A stretch of 18,969 nt of DNA from Spirochaetota bacterium (GTDB lineage Bacteria; Spirochaetota; Spirochaetia; DSM-27196; PWMO01): positions 1 through 18,969 of the forward strand of contig JAAAOR010000128.1 of the NCBI GenBank assembly GCA_009908735.1, read 5' to 3'. Below are positions 1 through 8,964 of this stretch, piece by piece; within the stretch, counting starts at the first letter, position 1; each line of letters begins with the position of its first letter. The notes beneath the pieces were generated by a model. It saw nothing but the letters and a program-made list of their open reading frames with translations, was not told the DNA's origin and ran no database searches. Both the position numbers and the translations under genes were made by a program.

Positions 1-1571
1 AAGAAGAGAAAGCCCTTCGGTGGACGGATCCCGAGGTTACGAAAGGCGTCGGGATCCTTGATGGGCATTTCGATGCCTTCGCGCAGCTGCTCTTTGACCT
101 CCGGCAACCCACCGATATCGTCCCAGTCGATGTCTGGAACCTGAATCATGATCTCCCTGAGTGCCGAGGGCTGGATGCGTTTGAGCGCGTTGAGGAAGTC
201 GTCCTGGTCCACTTCGAGCTTCTCCAGAACTTCCGGCGGGACCTCATTCTCATCGAGATTGATCTCTGGGAGATTGCGCCGCAACGCCTCGATCGCCGCC
301 TCCCGGTTGAGGGCTGCGATATCGGCACCCACGAAGCCGAAGGTCACGCGGGCAAGCTCGTCGAGATCGACCCCTTCTGCGAGCGGCATGCCGCGGGTGT
401 GGATATCCATGATCTCGCGGCGCCCGTTGTAATCGGGCACGTTTATGACGATCTCCCGGTCGAAGCGTCCGGGTCGTCGCAGGGCCTCGTCGAGGTCGTC
501 CACGCGGTTGGTCGCGGCAATGACCACGACGTGCTGCCGGGGCTCGAGCCCGTCCATGAGAGCCAGGAGCTGGGCGACGACCCTCCGCTCGACCTCGCCG
601 GAGACGTCGCCACGCTTGGGGGCGATCGAGTCGATCTCGTCGATGAACACGATTGCCGGGGCCTGGGATTCGGCATCCTGAAAGACCTTTCGCAGGCGCT
701 CCTCACTCTCACCGTAGTAGCGCCCCATGATCTCGGGACCGTTTATGGTGAAGTAGCGCGCATCTGCCTCATTCGCGACCGCACGGGCAAGCAGGGTCTT
801 CCCGGTGCCCGGCGGGCCGTGCAGGAGCACGCCTTTCGGCGGGTCGATCCCGAGGCGCTGGAAGAGCTCGGGATGCTTCAGCGGCAGCTCGATCATCTCG
901 CGCACCTGCTCGACCGTGTGACCGATACCGCCGACGTCGTCGTAGGTAACGTCGATCTTGCGCGGTTCCTCCGGCTCCTGATACTGGGGACGGAGCTCGA
1001 TCTCGGTGTCTTCGGTGATCTGCACGATGCCATGAGGAGTCGTTCCTACGACCAGCAGCCGCATCTCGAAGAGCCCGTAGGTGCGCTGCTCGAAGAAGCT
1101 CCGAAAGATGTCGTCGGGGAACGGGCCCTGGTCCATACCGGGACTTCGCCGGTACACCGAGGTAGAGATGATGTCCCCCGCCACGAGCGGCCGGTGATAG
1201 AGGGTCTGAAGCAGCGCCTCTCCCGAACCGGAGAGTTGTACGTTTTCCTGCGCCGGCGCGATGATGACCCTGCGGGCGGGCTTCACATCCGCCGCGTCGA
1301 CCTCCACCGAGTCGCCGATGCTCACGTTGGCGTTGGCACGCTGCAACCCGTCGAGACGGATGATGTTGAGCCCTTCATCCTCCGGGTACGGAGGGAGAGC
1401 CACGGCGGCGGTCGTACGTTTGCCGGAGATCTCGATGATCCGGCCCTCCTCCACCCCAAGGCTGTTCAAAGCCGGCCGGGTGAGGCGGGCCATGCCCTTG
1501 CCGACGTCATTTGACTTCGCGCCGGCGACCTGCACGGTAATGCGGCTGTTGTCTTCCTGCTTCTGCGACAT
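1..1571 (-). CDS. CDC48/VCP-family AAA+ ATPase (partial, C-terminus beyond left edge)
   Basis: This is an unfoldase/segregase of the CDC48/p97/VAT type, which uses ATP to pull proteins from complexes or membranes. About 523 codons are present. The N-domain (about residues 1-190, double-psi barrel type, containing NSLGVEEG and later IPN-like basic strands) is followed by the D1 AAA module. Visible in D1 are Walker A GPPGTGKT at 252-259, Walker B with DEID at 311-314, the sensor motif AATNR, and RRPGRFDRE carrying the arginine fingers. A second module begins near residue 490 with [17 protein letters not shown] and is cut before its Walker A. The ATG at 1571 lies 2 bases after the UPF0182 stop, with GGAG upstream inside that gene's end, so the two are probably translationally coupled. 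The family is ubiquitous in archaea and eukaryotes and patchy in bacteria. Identification is firm; the substrate is unknown. Confidence 0.95.
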   Translation of the reverse strand, partial: MSQKQEDNSRITVQVAGAKSNDVGKGMARLTRPALNSLGVEEGRIIEISGKRTTAAVALPPYPEDEGLNIIRLDGLQRANANVSIGDSVEVDAADVKPARRVIIAPAQENVQLSGSGEALLQTLYHRPLVAGDIISTSVYRRSPGMDQGPFPDDIFRSFFEQRTYGLFEMRLLVVGTTPHGIVQITEDTEIELRPQYQEPEEPRKIDVTYDDVGGIGHTVEQVREMIELPLKHPELFQRLGIDPPKGVLLHGPPGTGKTLLARAVANEADARYFTINGPEIMGRYYGESEERLRKVFQDAESQAPAIVFIDEIDSIAPKRGDVSGEVERRVVAQLLALMDGLEPRQHVVVIAATNRVDDLDEALRRPGRFDREIVINVPDYNGRREIMDIHTRGMPLAEGVDLDELARVTFGFVGADIAALNREAAIEALRRNLPEINLDENEVPPEVLEKLEVDQDDFLNALKRIQPSALREIMIQVPDIDWDDIGGLPEVKEQLREGIEMPIKDPDAFRNLGIRPPKGFLF

Positions 1572-1573
1572 CG

Positions 1574-4486
1574 TTACTGCTCCGCTCCGGCGCCGGAGGT
1601 GCCGGCGGCGCCCCCCGCAGCCTCGCCTCCGAGGATATCAGTGATGTCTTCGAGCAGAGTATTGAGTTCTTCGAGCGCCTCGCCGGCTGCGGCGAAGTTC
1701 CCCTCGGAAAGCTCCTGCTTGTAGGTGTCGAAGGCGTCGGCCGCCTCACCGACGAGCCGCCGTGCCTGTGGATCCATCGCAGCCTGCGCCTCACCGGGCG
1801 CAGCTGCTGCAGCGGCCGCAGGCTGCAACTCACCCACGAGCAACTGCAGCGCGGCATCAAAGGTCTCCGCCCACACGACCTGGTCCTGGTCGGCCAAAAC
1901 AACGCGGCGAAGCTCCGGCAGCTCAGCGCTCTCTGCCTGGAGGAAGATCGGCTCGGCGAACATCATGTAGAGGCGTCCGGAGTCGAACAGGGGTACTGTC
2001 AGCAGGTTCCCCCGGATCACGTCCGAGCCCCGCTGGCTCCACAAACTCAGGGTTCGAGACATTTCGGCGTCCTGATCGATCCGCGCTTCGATTTGTCGAG
2101 GCCCGAGCACCTCCACGCCCTTCGGCATCGTGAAAGTCGTCAGCTCGCCGTAGTTGGGCATATCGCTGCGTCCGGCCATCCATGCGTTTATGACGTTCTT
2201 ATTCTTCGGCGTGAACGGAATCATCAGGACGAACTCGAGACGGTCAGACTCGGGGTACTCGATCATGATGTAGTAGGGTCGCACCGGTTGGAAGCCGCCG
2301 CGGTAGCGCTCGGTAGCGAGCTCCCACACGTCCTCACGCTGGTAGAAGGTCGCAACGTCGGTCATGTTGTAGGTGCGCAGCATCTCCGCCTGCACCGTGA
2401 AGAAATCCGCGGGATACCGTATGTGGTTCTTGAGATTCTCGGGCATTTGCTCGAACGGCGTGAAGAGGTTCGGGAATACGCGGTCATAGGTGCTGAGGAT
2501 GATGTCGTCGGGGTCCATCGCGTAGAACTGCATCGACCCGTCGTAGGCATCAACCACGACCTTAACCGAGTTACGCACGTAGTTTGCGCCCCCGAACTTC
2601 CCCAGCGAGCCGACGTAGCGCTCGGAGTAGGGATAGTTCGCCGAGACCGTATAAGCGTCGATGATGTACTTGATGCGGCCCTCATCCGTCAGCACCGGAT
2701 AGGGGTCGTCGTCAAAGCGCAGAAAGGGTGCAACTTTGCGCGCACGCTCGGTGATCTGTCGATCGAAGAGAATGCGAGAGTCGCCGTCGAAATAGCTGGA
2801 AAACAGCTGGCGGTGTCCGTCGAACTTCCACGCATACATGAAGCGCTTGACGATGTTGTCGAGAACAACACCCCCATCACCCTCGTAGTCGGTAAACACG
2901 TTCTCGTCCCCCGAGGGGTAATCGAACTCTTGCTGTGAGGTGTTGGCGTAGACGTGATCGGTTGTGCGCTCCCCGTAGTAGATCTCCGGGCGGGTCACCT
3001 CAAATCCCTCGACGCTCGCCTGTGGCGGAATGTCTCGTATCAGCAGCTTGGGTCCGCCCTGCTCGAGGACCTCGTGTACCGGTAACATCACGAGGCCGTA
3101 CCCATGCGTATATTTGAGATGCTGGCTGACCCAAGTTTGAGACTGAGACGGCAGCTGACCTTTGTCGAGCTCGCGCACGCTCAACATCATCTGGCGGTAC
3201 TCCCCGTCTATGCGGTAGCGATCGATATCCACGTCCTCAAACCGATAGTAAAGGCGTATTTCCTGCTGCTGTCTGAGGTTCTCTCTGAGAGCGTCCGGGT
3301 CCCAAAGACGCACATTGTCGAGCATCTCGCGGCTGCCCTCGATGACCTCCGGGGTGATGTCGCGCCCAACCGGGTACTGTTCCTGGGTGAGATTAGACTC
3401 ATCGAGACCAAAGGCCCGCCGGGTGTAGTCGATATTGTGGCGGATGTAGGGCGACTCGAGGGTAATCTCGTTCGGGCTCACTACCAGGTTTTGAAAGGCG
3501 CTGGGAACGATGCCGTTTGCGACGATGAGGATCGCGACGATACCTGCCGGCACGAAGAGGGATTTCTTCGTCGGCACCCTGCCCTCGCCGGACTCCTCCG
3601 TCTCGAGCATCAGCACTTTTCCTTCCAAACGCTTGCTGAACGCTGATACAAGCAGCGTCACGCCCGCGACAACGTAAACTGCGAGGGAGACGTAGTACGC
3701 CGGCACGCGGACGTTCATGTCGTTCCACCCTGCACCGGTCACGACTCCAGATTCGGAGTACAGAAGCTCGAAAACGCTGAGGTAAGCGTTCCAGCCGAGG
3801 ACAAGGAGGAAGAGACCTGCAAGACCGAGGACCTGGCGCCTGAGTCCACCGGTGTGAAGCACCGTATCGGTCGCCGAGGCGCCGAACTCCCGCGAACGCG
3901 TGTAGTTCAATGTCGCGGTGAGGATAACCCCGGCCGCCGCCACCACCAGCAGAAAGATGAGCCAGCTCACCAGTTGCTGGTAGAACGATAGGGAAAAGAG
4001 ATAGAAGTTTACCGGCCGGTTGAACACCGGGTCCGTGGTCTGGGCCGTTATCTGATTGATAAACAGAAGGGCGTTTTCCCACAGGCCCAGCGCCCAGGAG
4101 CCCATAATCGCAGCAAGCACCACCGACGCCGGGAACGCTAAGAGGCTTTTCGTATCGCCCTGCACTTTCGCGGCCGCGGACCTAAGGTTCCAGAACAGGA
4201 ACCCAAACGCAAGGGCGAAGCCTATCGCGAAAAGGACGATCTTAGTGAAAATCTCCGTCCAAAACCGGCTCTCCTGGCCGAGGCTGCCGAACCACAGGTG
4301 CTCGGAGTAGATGAAGAAAAACACGTTTACGAGAATCAGGAGCACGATCGCGCCAAGAAAAACGAGACCGCCCCTGATGAGTCGGATCGTGAGCGCCTTC
4401 TGCTCCATGCTGCCCGAGTTCTTCAGGGTGCGTAATAGCGGCAGCGCGCCGACGGCCAGGACGAAAATGCCGAGAACGGTAAACAT
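1574..4486 (-). CDS. UPF0182 family large integral membrane protein
   Basis: The protein has 970 residues and belongs to UPF0182 (COG1615), a family of unknown function. The first 340 or so residues hold seven to eight hydrophobic segments, for example around 4-18, 36-58, 85-103, 165-190, 215-236, 265-285 and 312-330. A long extracytoplasmic region follows, carrying family hallmarks such as [42 protein letters not shown] and [15 protein letters not shown]. The C-terminus has an Ala-rich linker and a short helical tail with a Gly/Ala end, as usual in the family. AAAGGAGT stands about 6 bases before the ATG at 4486. It sits between a small membrane protein (18-base gap) and a CDC48-type ATPase (2-base gap), all on one strand, so an operon is likely. 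Length is normal for the family and there is no sign of damage. Biochemical function cannot be given. Confidence 0.93.
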   Translation of the reverse strand: MFTVLGIFVLAVGALPLLRTLKNSGSMEQKALTIRLIRGGLVFLGAIVLLILVNVFFFIYSEHLWFGSLGQESRFWTEIFTKIVLFAIGFALAFGFLFWNLRSAAAKVQGDTKSLLAFPASVVLAAIMGSWALGLWENALLFINQITAQTTDPVFNRPVNFYLFSLSFYQQLVSWLIFLLVVAAAGVILTATLNYTRSREFGASATDTVLHTGGLRRQVLGLAGLFLLVLGWNAYLSVFELLYSESGVVTGAGWNDMNVRVPAYYVSLAVYVVAGVTLLVSAFSKRLEGKVLMLETEESGEGRVPTKKSLFVPAGIVAILIVANGIVPSAFQNLVVSPNEITLESPYIRHNIDYTRRAFGLDESNLTQEQYPVGRDITPEVIEGSREMLDNVRLWDPDALRENLRQQQEIRLYYRFEDVDIDRYRIDGEYRQMMLSVRELDKGQLPSQSQTWVSQHLKYTHGYGLVMLPVHEVLEQGGPKLLIRDIPPQASVEGFEVTRPEIYYGERTTDHVYANTSQQEFDYPSGDENVFTDYEGDGGVVLDNIVKRFMYAWKFDGHRQLFSSYFDGDSRILFDRQITERARKVAPFLRFDDDPYPVLTDEGRIKYIIDAYTVSANYPYSERYVGSLGKFGGANYVRNSVKVVVDAYDGSMQFYAMDPDDIILSTYDRVFPNLFTPFEQMPENLKNHIRYPADFFTVQAEMLRTYNMTDVATFYQREDVWELATERYRGGFQPVRPYYIMIEYPESDRLEFVLMIPFTPKNKNVINAWMAGRSDMPNYGELTTFTMPKGVEVLGPRQIEARIDQDAEMSRTLSLWSQRGSDVIRGNLLTVPLFDSGRLYMMFAEPIFLQAESAELPELRRVVLADQDQVVWAETFDAALQLLVGELQPAAAAAAAPGEAQAAMDPQARRLVGEAADAFDTYKQELSEGNFAAAGEALEELNTLLEDITDILGGEAAGGAAGTSGAGAEQ

Positions 4487-4504
4487 ACGGACTCCTTTTG
4501 CGGG

Positions 4505-4894
4505 CTACGCAGCCGCGTAGCCGAATACAACTGCGAGAATGAGCACGACGATAAGGATCAGGAGGAAGACGCTGAACACACTTTCCAGAGTCCGGCGCCG
4601 CTCAATCTGCTCTCTTGCCTCTTCAGTGCTTTGCGGTAGCCTACGGGGGATAAACGTAATCAAAATCAGGCTAACGATAAAAGAGACCACCAAGAAGGGG
4701 AACCAGTAGACCCCGTAGACGGTCGGTCCGGAGGGCCTCAGCCACAGGCCGCCGCCCCAGGTTGCCAAGAATATCACGACAAAGAACACGACAGCGTCCA
4801 CGGTATGACGGTGCCTGCGGAATACCCCCGTCACAATCCCGGTTAGGACCCCCGCCATGATCAAGGCTGTCAGGATTTGTACGAACACGGTCAT
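4505..4894 (-). CDS. small four-helix membrane protein, unknown function
   Basis: I do not recognise the family. With the start at 4894 the protein has 129 residues and four hydrophobic segments, roughly 1-25, 32-52, 62-86 and 107-128. A charged cytoplasmic-type loop (PRRLPQSTEEAREQIERRR) lies between helices three and four. The frame stays open upstream to 4954, but ATG 4894 is preferred because AAGAGGGGGT (minus strand, 4901-4910) stands just upstream at good spacing, and because the first helix then starts at the N-terminus. The stop is 18 bases before the UPF0182 start, so it is the first gene of the run that leads to UPF0182 and the CDC48-type ATPase. Its position suggests a partner or accessory subunit of the large membrane protein, which is inference only. 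Confidence 0.8.
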   Translation of the reverse strand: MTVFVQILTALIMAGVLTGIVTGVFRRHRHTVDAVVFFVVIFLATWGGGLWLRPSGPTVYGVYWFPFLVVSFIVSLILITFIPRRLPQSTEEAREQIERRRTLESVFSVFLLILIVVLILAVVFGYAAA

Positions 4895-5070
4895 TTGCCT
4901 ACCCCCTCTTATCTTTGACATTACTAAGCGCGGGCGCAGCAATGAATAGACCAAAACGGTTAGCCCGCTTCGGCGCCGCTTTCACCCGATTTGCAGTCAA
5001 CTCCGGCAGGTTTGTCTTTTCCCGCTGCTGTTGGCATACTAGACCGTGGGAATAAGAAAGGGAGAACGAT
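4895..5070. other. divergent intergenic region between the UPF0182 operon and the phasin-like gene
   Basis: These 176 bases separate two divergently transcribed units and must contain both promoters. I can point to a reasonable promoter for the rightward unit (5012-5040). For the leftward unit I see no convincing pair of -35 and -10 boxes. No regulator site, small ORF or structured RNA stands out. Confidence 0.5.
5012..5040 (+). promoter_or_regulatory. predicted sigma-70-type promoter for the phasin-like gene
   Basis: TTGTCT (5012-5017) and CATACT (5035-5040) are separated by exactly 17 bases. Each box matches the consensus at four of six positions. A TGG directly precedes the -10 box, giving an extended -10 element. 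Transcription would begin near 5047, about 24 bases before the ATG at 5071, with AAAGGGAGA as ribosome site. Prediction by eye only. Confidence 0.4.
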
Positions 5071-5382
5071 ATGGACAATCCGTTTCGCACAGGTATCTAT
5101 GCCGGCCTCGGCCTCGCGCTTCGCACCCGGGACGCGATTTTGGAGACAGGCCGTCGTATCGCCCAGGAAAGCAGCATGAGCGAGTCGGACGGACGTAAGT
5201 TCGTGGACAAGTTGCTCAGACAGAGTGAAGAGACACAAGGTCGACTCAACGGCCTAGTCGAAAGCCGCGTCTCGCAGGTAATAGAGCGGCTTGACGTCGC
5301 CAAGCGCTCGGACATCGAGCGGCTTGAGGAGCGCATCGCCGAGCTCGAGGCGAAGCAGCAGAACCCAAAGCACAAGAAGTAG
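5071..5382 (+). CDS. phasin-like / PhaF-type coiled-coil protein (COG3937)
   Basis: The protein is 103 residues, largely helical, and resembles the small polyhydroxyalkanoate synthesis regulator/phasin group (COG3937). It opens with a short amphipathic N-terminus (NPFRTGIYAGLGLALRTRD). A helix with the family-like stretch GRKFVDKLLRQSEE follows. It ends in a heptad-patterned coiled coil (about 68-95, IERLDVAKRSDIERLEERIAEL) and a basic tail KHKK. AAAGGGAGA precedes the ATG at good spacing, and a promoter candidate lies 30-60 bases upstream. Classical phasins coat polyester granules. However, members of this short group occur in bacteria without known granules and no pha genes are visible here, so granule binding is not established. 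Confidence 0.75.
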   Translation: MDNPFRTGIYAGLGLALRTRDAILETGRRIAQESSMSESDGRKFVDKLLRQSEETQGRLNGLVESRVSQVIERLDVAKRSDIERLEERIAELEAKQQNPKHKK

Positions 5383-5399
5383 TCGGCCAGAGAACCGTG

Positions 5400-5411
5400 G
5401 GGCCGCGGCCC
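5400..5411. repeat. 12-base perfect palindrome in the phasin-YbhB gap
   Basis: GGGCCGCGGCCC is its own reverse complement and lies in the 48-base gap between the phasin-like and YbhB-like genes, 19 bases before the latter's ATG. It could form a tiny hairpin or be an operator-like site. It has no T-tract, and a chance origin in this GC-rich DNA is possible. Confidence 0.3.
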
Positions 5412-5430
5412 GACCCGAAAGGAGGGTACC

Positions 5431-5862
5431 ATGCACATTACCAGCTCAGCATTCGAACATAACGAGAGAGTTCCGGCCAAATACACATGCAACGGTCAGA
5501 ACATTAATCCGCCCCTGCGGATCGAAGACATTCCTCCGGGTACGCAGAGCATGGCGATTATCGTAGATGACCCCGACGCGCCTGGAAAGACGTTTCTCCA
5601 CTGGCTCATCTGGGATATTGAACCGACCAACGAAATCCCGGAGAACACTGCACCCGGCACCCAGGGCCGCACCGATTTCGGAAAGCCGGCCTACGGGGGT
5701 CCCTGCCCACCCTCGGGCACGCACCGCTACTTTTTCCGGGTATACGCCCTCGGCACGACCCTCGGCCTCTCCGAGGGGAGCTCGCGAGCAGATCTCGAGC
5801 AGGCCATGAAGGGCCACGTTCTCGCCGAGGCTGAGATCATCGGCCTCTACGCGCAGTCCTAA
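5431..5862 (+). CDS. YbhB/YbcL family Raf-kinase-inhibitor-like (PEBP) protein
   Basis: The protein is 143 residues, the usual size for bacterial phosphatidylethanolamine-binding-protein homologues. The ligand-pocket motifs are all present: DDPDAP at 46-51, the HWLIW strand at 57-61, and GGPCPPSGTHRY at 89-100 followed by FFRVYAL. There is no signal peptide, so it is cytoplasmic. AAAGGAGG stands 5 bases before the ATG, an excellent ribosome site. It follows the phasin-like gene by 48 bases and precedes the aldo/keto reductase by 71 bases on the same strand, so the three may be co-transcribed. The precise ligand and role of bacterial YbhB-type proteins remain unclear. Family assignment is certain. 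Confidence 0.95.
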   Translation: MHITSSAFEHNERVPAKYTCNGQNINPPLRIEDIPPGTQSMAIIVDDPDAPGKTFLHWLIWDIEPTNEIPENTAPGTQGRTDFGKPAYGGPCPPSGTHRYFFRVYALGTTLGLSEGSSRADLEQAMKGHVLAEAEIIGLYAQS

Positions 5863-5933
5863 AACTCGCTCTAGACTCAGAATCGAGTTCCGGAATTGAC
5901 GCCGAACAACACGTTCAGAAAACGGAGCATTGG

Positions 5934-6953
5934 ATGGAATACACACGGCTTGGTACGACCGGCACGACGGTATCGCGCATCTGTCTCGGATGCATGAGCT
6001 ACGGGACGCCCGAGTGGCGCGCGTGGGTGCTAGCCGAGGAAGATAGCATGCCGTTCTTCCGTCGCGCTTTGGAGGCGGGAATCAACTTTTTCGATACCGC
6101 CGATATGTACTCAAAAGGCGAAAGCGAGCGCGTAGTGGGAAAAGCGCTGAAAGAGTACGCGAAGCGAGACGAAGTCGTCATAGCGACCAAGGTCTACTTT
6201 CCGATCGACGATCACCCCAACGCCAAGGGTCTGTCGCGAAAGCACATCATGGATTCAATTGATGCCTCGCTGAAGCGGCTCGACACCGACTTCGTCGATC
6301 TCTACCAGATCCACCGCTTCGATCCCGACACGCCGATCGAAGAGACGATGGAAGCCCTCGATGACGTGGTGAAGGCCGGCAAGGCCCGCTACATCGGTGC
6401 ATCGAGCATGGCTGCGTGGCAGTTCGCCAAGGCCCAGTACACCGCCGATCTCGGCGGCCTCAGCCGCTTCGTGACCATGCAAAACCACTACAACCTTATC
6501 TATCGTGAGGAAGAGCGGGAGATGATCCCCTTCTGCGAGGATCAGGGCGTGGGGCTCATTCCGTGGAGCCCCCAGGCACGTGGATTCCTGGCCGGTACGC
6601 GCACACGGGACAAGGGCGGAGAAACCGCGCGCAGTAATAGCGATTCCATCGCCCAGGATATGTACTTCGCAGACAACGACTTCGACGTGCTGGATGCGGC
6701 GCAGGCCGTTGCCGAGGAAAAGGGCGTAAGCTCGGCCCAGATCGCCCTCGCCTGGCTCATGCATCATCCCGCGGTGAGCGCCCCGATCGTCGGCGCCACG
6801 AAGATGAAGCACCTCGAAGAGGCCATTGCCGCCGTCGACGTGGGACTCAGCGATGATGAGATCGCGCGCCTCGAGGAGCCTTACGTCACTCACCCGGTCC
6901 TCATGCCCGGTGCAGCTCAGGCGCAGAAGGCGGAGACAAAGGGATCAAAATAG
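5934..6953 (+). CDS. aldo/keto reductase, NADPH-dependent
   Basis: The 339-residue TIM-barrel oxidoreductase should reduce aldehydes or ketones with NADPH in the cytoplasm. The catalytic tetrad is visible: Asp54 and Tyr59 in FFDTADMYSKGESE, Lys86 in VVIATKV, and His127 in DLYQIHRF. The C-terminal cofactor site GATKMKHLEEAI is present. The opening MEYTRLGTTGTTVSRICLG and the MQNHYNLIYREEEREM stretch place it with the YajO/YghZ-like group of aldo/keto reductases. CGGAGC lies about 8 bases before the ATG. The C-terminal tail (QAQKAETKGSK) is polar and probably disordered. A strong hairpin 25 bases after the stop ends the unit. The natural substrate cannot be told. Confidence 0.95.
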   Translation: MEYTRLGTTGTTVSRICLGCMSYGTPEWRAWVLAEEDSMPFFRRALEAGINFFDTADMYSKGESERVVGKALKEYAKRDEVVIATKVYFPIDDHPNAKGLSRKHIMDSIDASLKRLDTDFVDLYQIHRFDPDTPIEETMEALDDVVKAGKARYIGASSMAAWQFAKAQYTADLGGLSRFVTMQNHYNLIYREEEREMIPFCEDQGVGLIPWSPQARGFLAGTRTRDKGGETARSNSDSIAQDMYFADNDFDVLDAAQAVAEEKGVSSAQIALAWLMHHPAVSAPIVGATKMKHLEEAIAAVDVGLSDDEIARLEEPYVTHPVLMPGAAQAQKAETKGSK

Positions 6954-6977
6954 GGGATCGAATAGACACCGCAGACG

Positions 6978-7010
6978 AGCGGCGGGGACCCACAGGGGTC
7001 GCCCGCCGCT
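6978..7010. terminator. GC-rich hairpin between convergent genes, probable bidirectional terminator
   Basis: AGCGGCGGG-GACCC (6978-6991) pairs perfectly with GGGTC-CCCGCCGCT (6996-7010) around an ACAG loop. A single unpaired G at 7001 interrupts the 14-bp stem. It lies between the aldo/keto reductase stop (6953) and the stop of the convergent beta-barrel gene (7042). No T-tract follows on either strand, so it is not a textbook intrinsic terminator. Confidence 0.6.
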
Positions 7011-7041
7011 GAGGTGCGTGCGCCATTCCGCGCGACTCGCC

Positions 7042-7695
7042 TTATTCGATCGGAATCCCGTAGCCCACGAGCAGGCTCAGAGAGTTCCCGAACACGTCGG
7101 CATTATTCTCATAGCGCGAAAGCACCCGCGTGTAGCGAAGCTCGCCGATGAGCACGCCCGGATCGACGGGGTACTCGTAGCCGGCGCCGAGGGCGAGGCC
7201 GAAGAGGAGGCGGTTATCGGGGGCGTCGGTGGAGCTGTTTTTGTCGCCGTCTACGTCAACAGTTGCTTTTACGTCACCCACGGCCAGAAAGATACTCGGA
7301 CCGAGTATGCCGTAAAGCGTGCCCTCGTCGATCGGGAAGAGGGCTTTGGCCAGGAGTGGAATTTGGATCGTATTAATCCGGTTCACTAGCGTCGCGTCAT
7401 CTCCGTTCTCATCTTCGTATCTCAACTTGCCCTTCTGGCTGAAGAAGAGGATTTCCGGCTGTGCCGCGAACCGCTCTGAGAAGCCGAGCTCGATGAAGCC
7501 ACCGAGGGTAAAACCGACGCCGACGCCGTTGCTTGCATCTTTCTGGGCGTCGATTAGGTCGCTCCAATCGTCACCGCTAAACCAACCGAAGTTCAACCCG
7601 GCCTTGCCGCCCGCCTGAACGCTGATGTCCTGAGCCGGCACGGTGAGAGCTGCGCCCAGCAGCAGTACAATCGCGAGAATCAGAGTCCGTTTCAT
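7042..7695 (-). CDS. outer-membrane beta-barrel protein, PorT/OmpA-barrel-like (PF13568 type)
   Basis: This is a 217-residue exported protein. The signal peptide MKRTLILAIVLLLGAALTVPAQ is followed by the typical opening of the 'outer membrane protein beta-barrel' family (GGKAGLNFGWFSGDDW). Alternating strands follow, including GGFIELGFSERFAAQPEILFFSQKG, IQIPLLAKALFP and LLFGLALGAGYEYP, ending in a strand at LLVGYGIPIE. Such proteins sit in the outer membrane; their ligands are mostly unknown. The frame is open further upstream, but ATG 7695 is chosen because GGAGG lies just before it and the signal peptide begins there. A convincing promoter (7736-7764) precedes it. It is transcribed alone and converges on the aldo/keto reductase. 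Confidence 0.85.
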   Translation of the reverse strand: MKRTLILAIVLLLGAALTVPAQDISVQAGGKAGLNFGWFSGDDWSDLIDAQKDASNGVGVGFTLGGFIELGFSERFAAQPEILFFSQKGKLRYEDENGDDATLVNRINTIQIPLLAKALFPIDEGTLYGILGPSIFLAVGDVKATVDVDGDKNSSTDAPDNRLLFGLALGAGYEYPVDPGVLIGELRYTRVLSRYENNADVFGNSLSLLVGYGIPIE

Positions 7696-7735
7696 GAAAT
7701 CCTCCGCCGTTTTCCGTTTGTTGTAATCCGAGTTG

Positions 7736-7764
7736 AGTGTACTTCGCCCCGCTGCGTCGCGCAA
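7736..7764 (-). promoter_or_regulatory. predicted sigma-70-type promoter of the beta-barrel gene
   Basis: On the minus strand, TTGCGC (7764-7759) and TACACT (7741-7736) are separated by exactly 17 bases. Each matches four of six consensus positions. The start of transcription would fall near 7729, giving a leader of about 34 bases with GGAGG ahead of ATG 7695. Confidence 0.5.
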
Positions 7765-7794
7765 GCAGAAATGGCCGGCGGGGAGACGCCTGGC

Positions 7795-8037
7795 TCAGAC
7801 GTTGAGGAGCTTCGCACCCTGCTCGAGAAGCTCGGTAAGCCCCTGTGCCCAGTACTTCATCTCCACCCCGGCGACCTCCAGCTTCGCGGTAACTTCGGGC
7901 TGGTCCCCACAAGCCTTGCATGCCGAGACATGCACGCCCGCCTCCAACAGGTCGCGGACACCTCCGCGGATCGGCGCCTGCTCGGCTAAAAGGAGCGCCG
8001 ACGCGCCCCAGATGATGATAGCACGGTCGTGTCGTTG
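7795..8037 (-). pseudogene. DsrE-family protein remnant, N-terminus missing
   Basis: An open stretch of 80 codons ends at a TGA (7795-7797) and reads as the C-terminal two-thirds of a DsrE-like protein. It begins RAIIIWGASALLLAEQ. The family's cysteine motif VSACKACGDQ and the usual ending VEMKYWAQGLTELLEQGAKLL follow. No ATG, or GTG before the conserved core, starts this frame, and an in-frame TGA (8038-8040) stands immediately before it. Upstream in the same frame a weak echo of the missing part (RIFCAAATGRDGD) is visible, but it is too close, consistent with an internal deletion plus a stop. The rightward gene at 8101 begins just beyond. DsrE proteins are small cytosolic sulfur-carrier or sulfurtransferase-like proteins. 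I call it a decayed copy, though a sequencing error or an unusual start is possible. Confidence 0.6.
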
Positions 8038-8100
8038 TCACGAAAAATCACCGTCGCGACCAGTTGCAGCGGCACAGAATATGCGCTACGCTTTTAGGTG

Positions 8101-8964
8101 ATGGCTAACGCTGCATCGCGGGGCATCGCCGCGCTTTTCCTGCTCATCTTGATGGTCACGGTGGTTACCCCGCCCGCCATCGCCGACCTGGACGATTTCC
8201 GCCAGGACGTCGAGGAAGAGGAGGAACGGAACCGCGGAGAAGGTGACGACTCACAAGAGAGCCCGTCCGGCGAGGATGATGACGGGGCAAACCCCTTCGC
8301 TCAACTGCTGTACGAAATCACCATCTTTGCCTGGACGCTGCACAACACAGCCGTCTTCTACGCCGATTTCCCCTACGCCGACCGACCCGCGCCCGCCGGG
8401 GTCAGGCCGCGCGGATTCGTGCACTTCGATCTGGAATCCATCAGAATCGAAGAGGATTTCTCCATCACAAGGGTGGGCCCGCGGCGCAAACGCCACTGGT
8501 TCGAAGTTCGCTCCGGAGTCCTCTCGAGCAGCGACTACACAACCTACGGTGCGATGGCCTCCCTGCAGGGCCGCTTTACGCCCTTTTTCGGTCCCGACGT
8601 CGACACCAGGTTCATCGCCGATGGTGAGGACTTCCTGAACATCACCACTGCCGGCCTCGACATGTCGATTCTGCAGCACGACTACTTCACCTGGAGCCTC
8701 TACGGGAAGTGGGCCGGCTTCCGTGGCATTCTCGAGCGAAACGGCGGGGCAATGGGCACGCAGGTTCACTCCTACCTCTTCAATCCTGTCTCACTCCGTC
8801 TGCGAGCCGGCGCCGTCGTCTTTCCGAACATCACGTTTGCGCAGCTGGAGGGCAGCCTCGCTGTTCACCTCAACCGCATCGCCCTCTTCGGCGGGGCGAT
8901 GCTCCTGCAGTCGGACAGCTCACATATCCTGTCTTTGGAGACCGGCGCAAGCGTGTCGTTTTAA
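8101..8964 (+). CDS. exported beta-barrel-like envelope protein, unknown function
   Basis: I do not recognise a named family. The 287-residue protein has a signal peptide (about 1-28, FLLILMVTVVTPPAIA). A very acidic linker (about 31-61, rich in E and D with SPSGEDDD) follows. The rest is rich in aromatic, alternating strands (HWFEVRSGVLSSSDYTTYG, YFTWSLYGKWAGFRG) and ends in a strand with terminal phenylalanine (GASVSF), the signature of many outer-membrane proteins. Strand HNTAVFYADFPYA lies near residue 80. Start: ATG 8101 or the GTG directly before it at 8098; neither has a good ribosome site, only AGGTG immediately adjacent. The stop codon overlaps that of the convergent gene by 4 bases. 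Outer-membrane location is likely, the role unknown. Confidence 0.75.
   Translation: MANAASRGIAALFLLILMVTVVTPPAIADLDDFRQDVEEEEERNRGEGDDSQESPSGEDDDGANPFAQLLYEITIFAWTLHNTAVFYADFPYADRPAPAGVRPRGFVHFDLESIRIEEDFSITRVGPRRKRHWFEVRSGVLSSSDYTTYGAMASLQGRFTPFFGPDVDTRFIADGEDFLNITTAGLDMSILQHDYFTWSLYGKWAGFRGILERNGGAMGTQVHSYLFNPVSLRLRAGAVVFPNITFAQLEGSLAVHLNRIALFGGAMLLQSDSSHILSLETGASVSF

Noticed and set aside
399..1514. Long open frame on the plus strand
   Set aside because: It is antisense to the CDC48-type ATPase, whose minus-strand reading shows intact Walker A and B motifs. Its length comes from GC-rich codon bias.
5864..5910. AACTCG...CGAGTT inverted repeat after the YbhB-like gene as a terminator
   Set aside because: Only six pairs with a loop of about 15 bases and no T-tract; too weak to separate it from chance.
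5896..5924. TTGACG as -35 box of a separate promoter for the aldo/keto reductase
   Set aside because: No acceptable -10 box lies 16-18 bases downstream.
7577..8041. Minus-strand frame of 154 codons spanning the barrel gene start and the DsrE remnant
   Set aside because: It lies in a different frame from both recognisable proteins, is Arg- and Gly-rich with no domain, and would overlap the promoter and signal peptide of the barrel gene.
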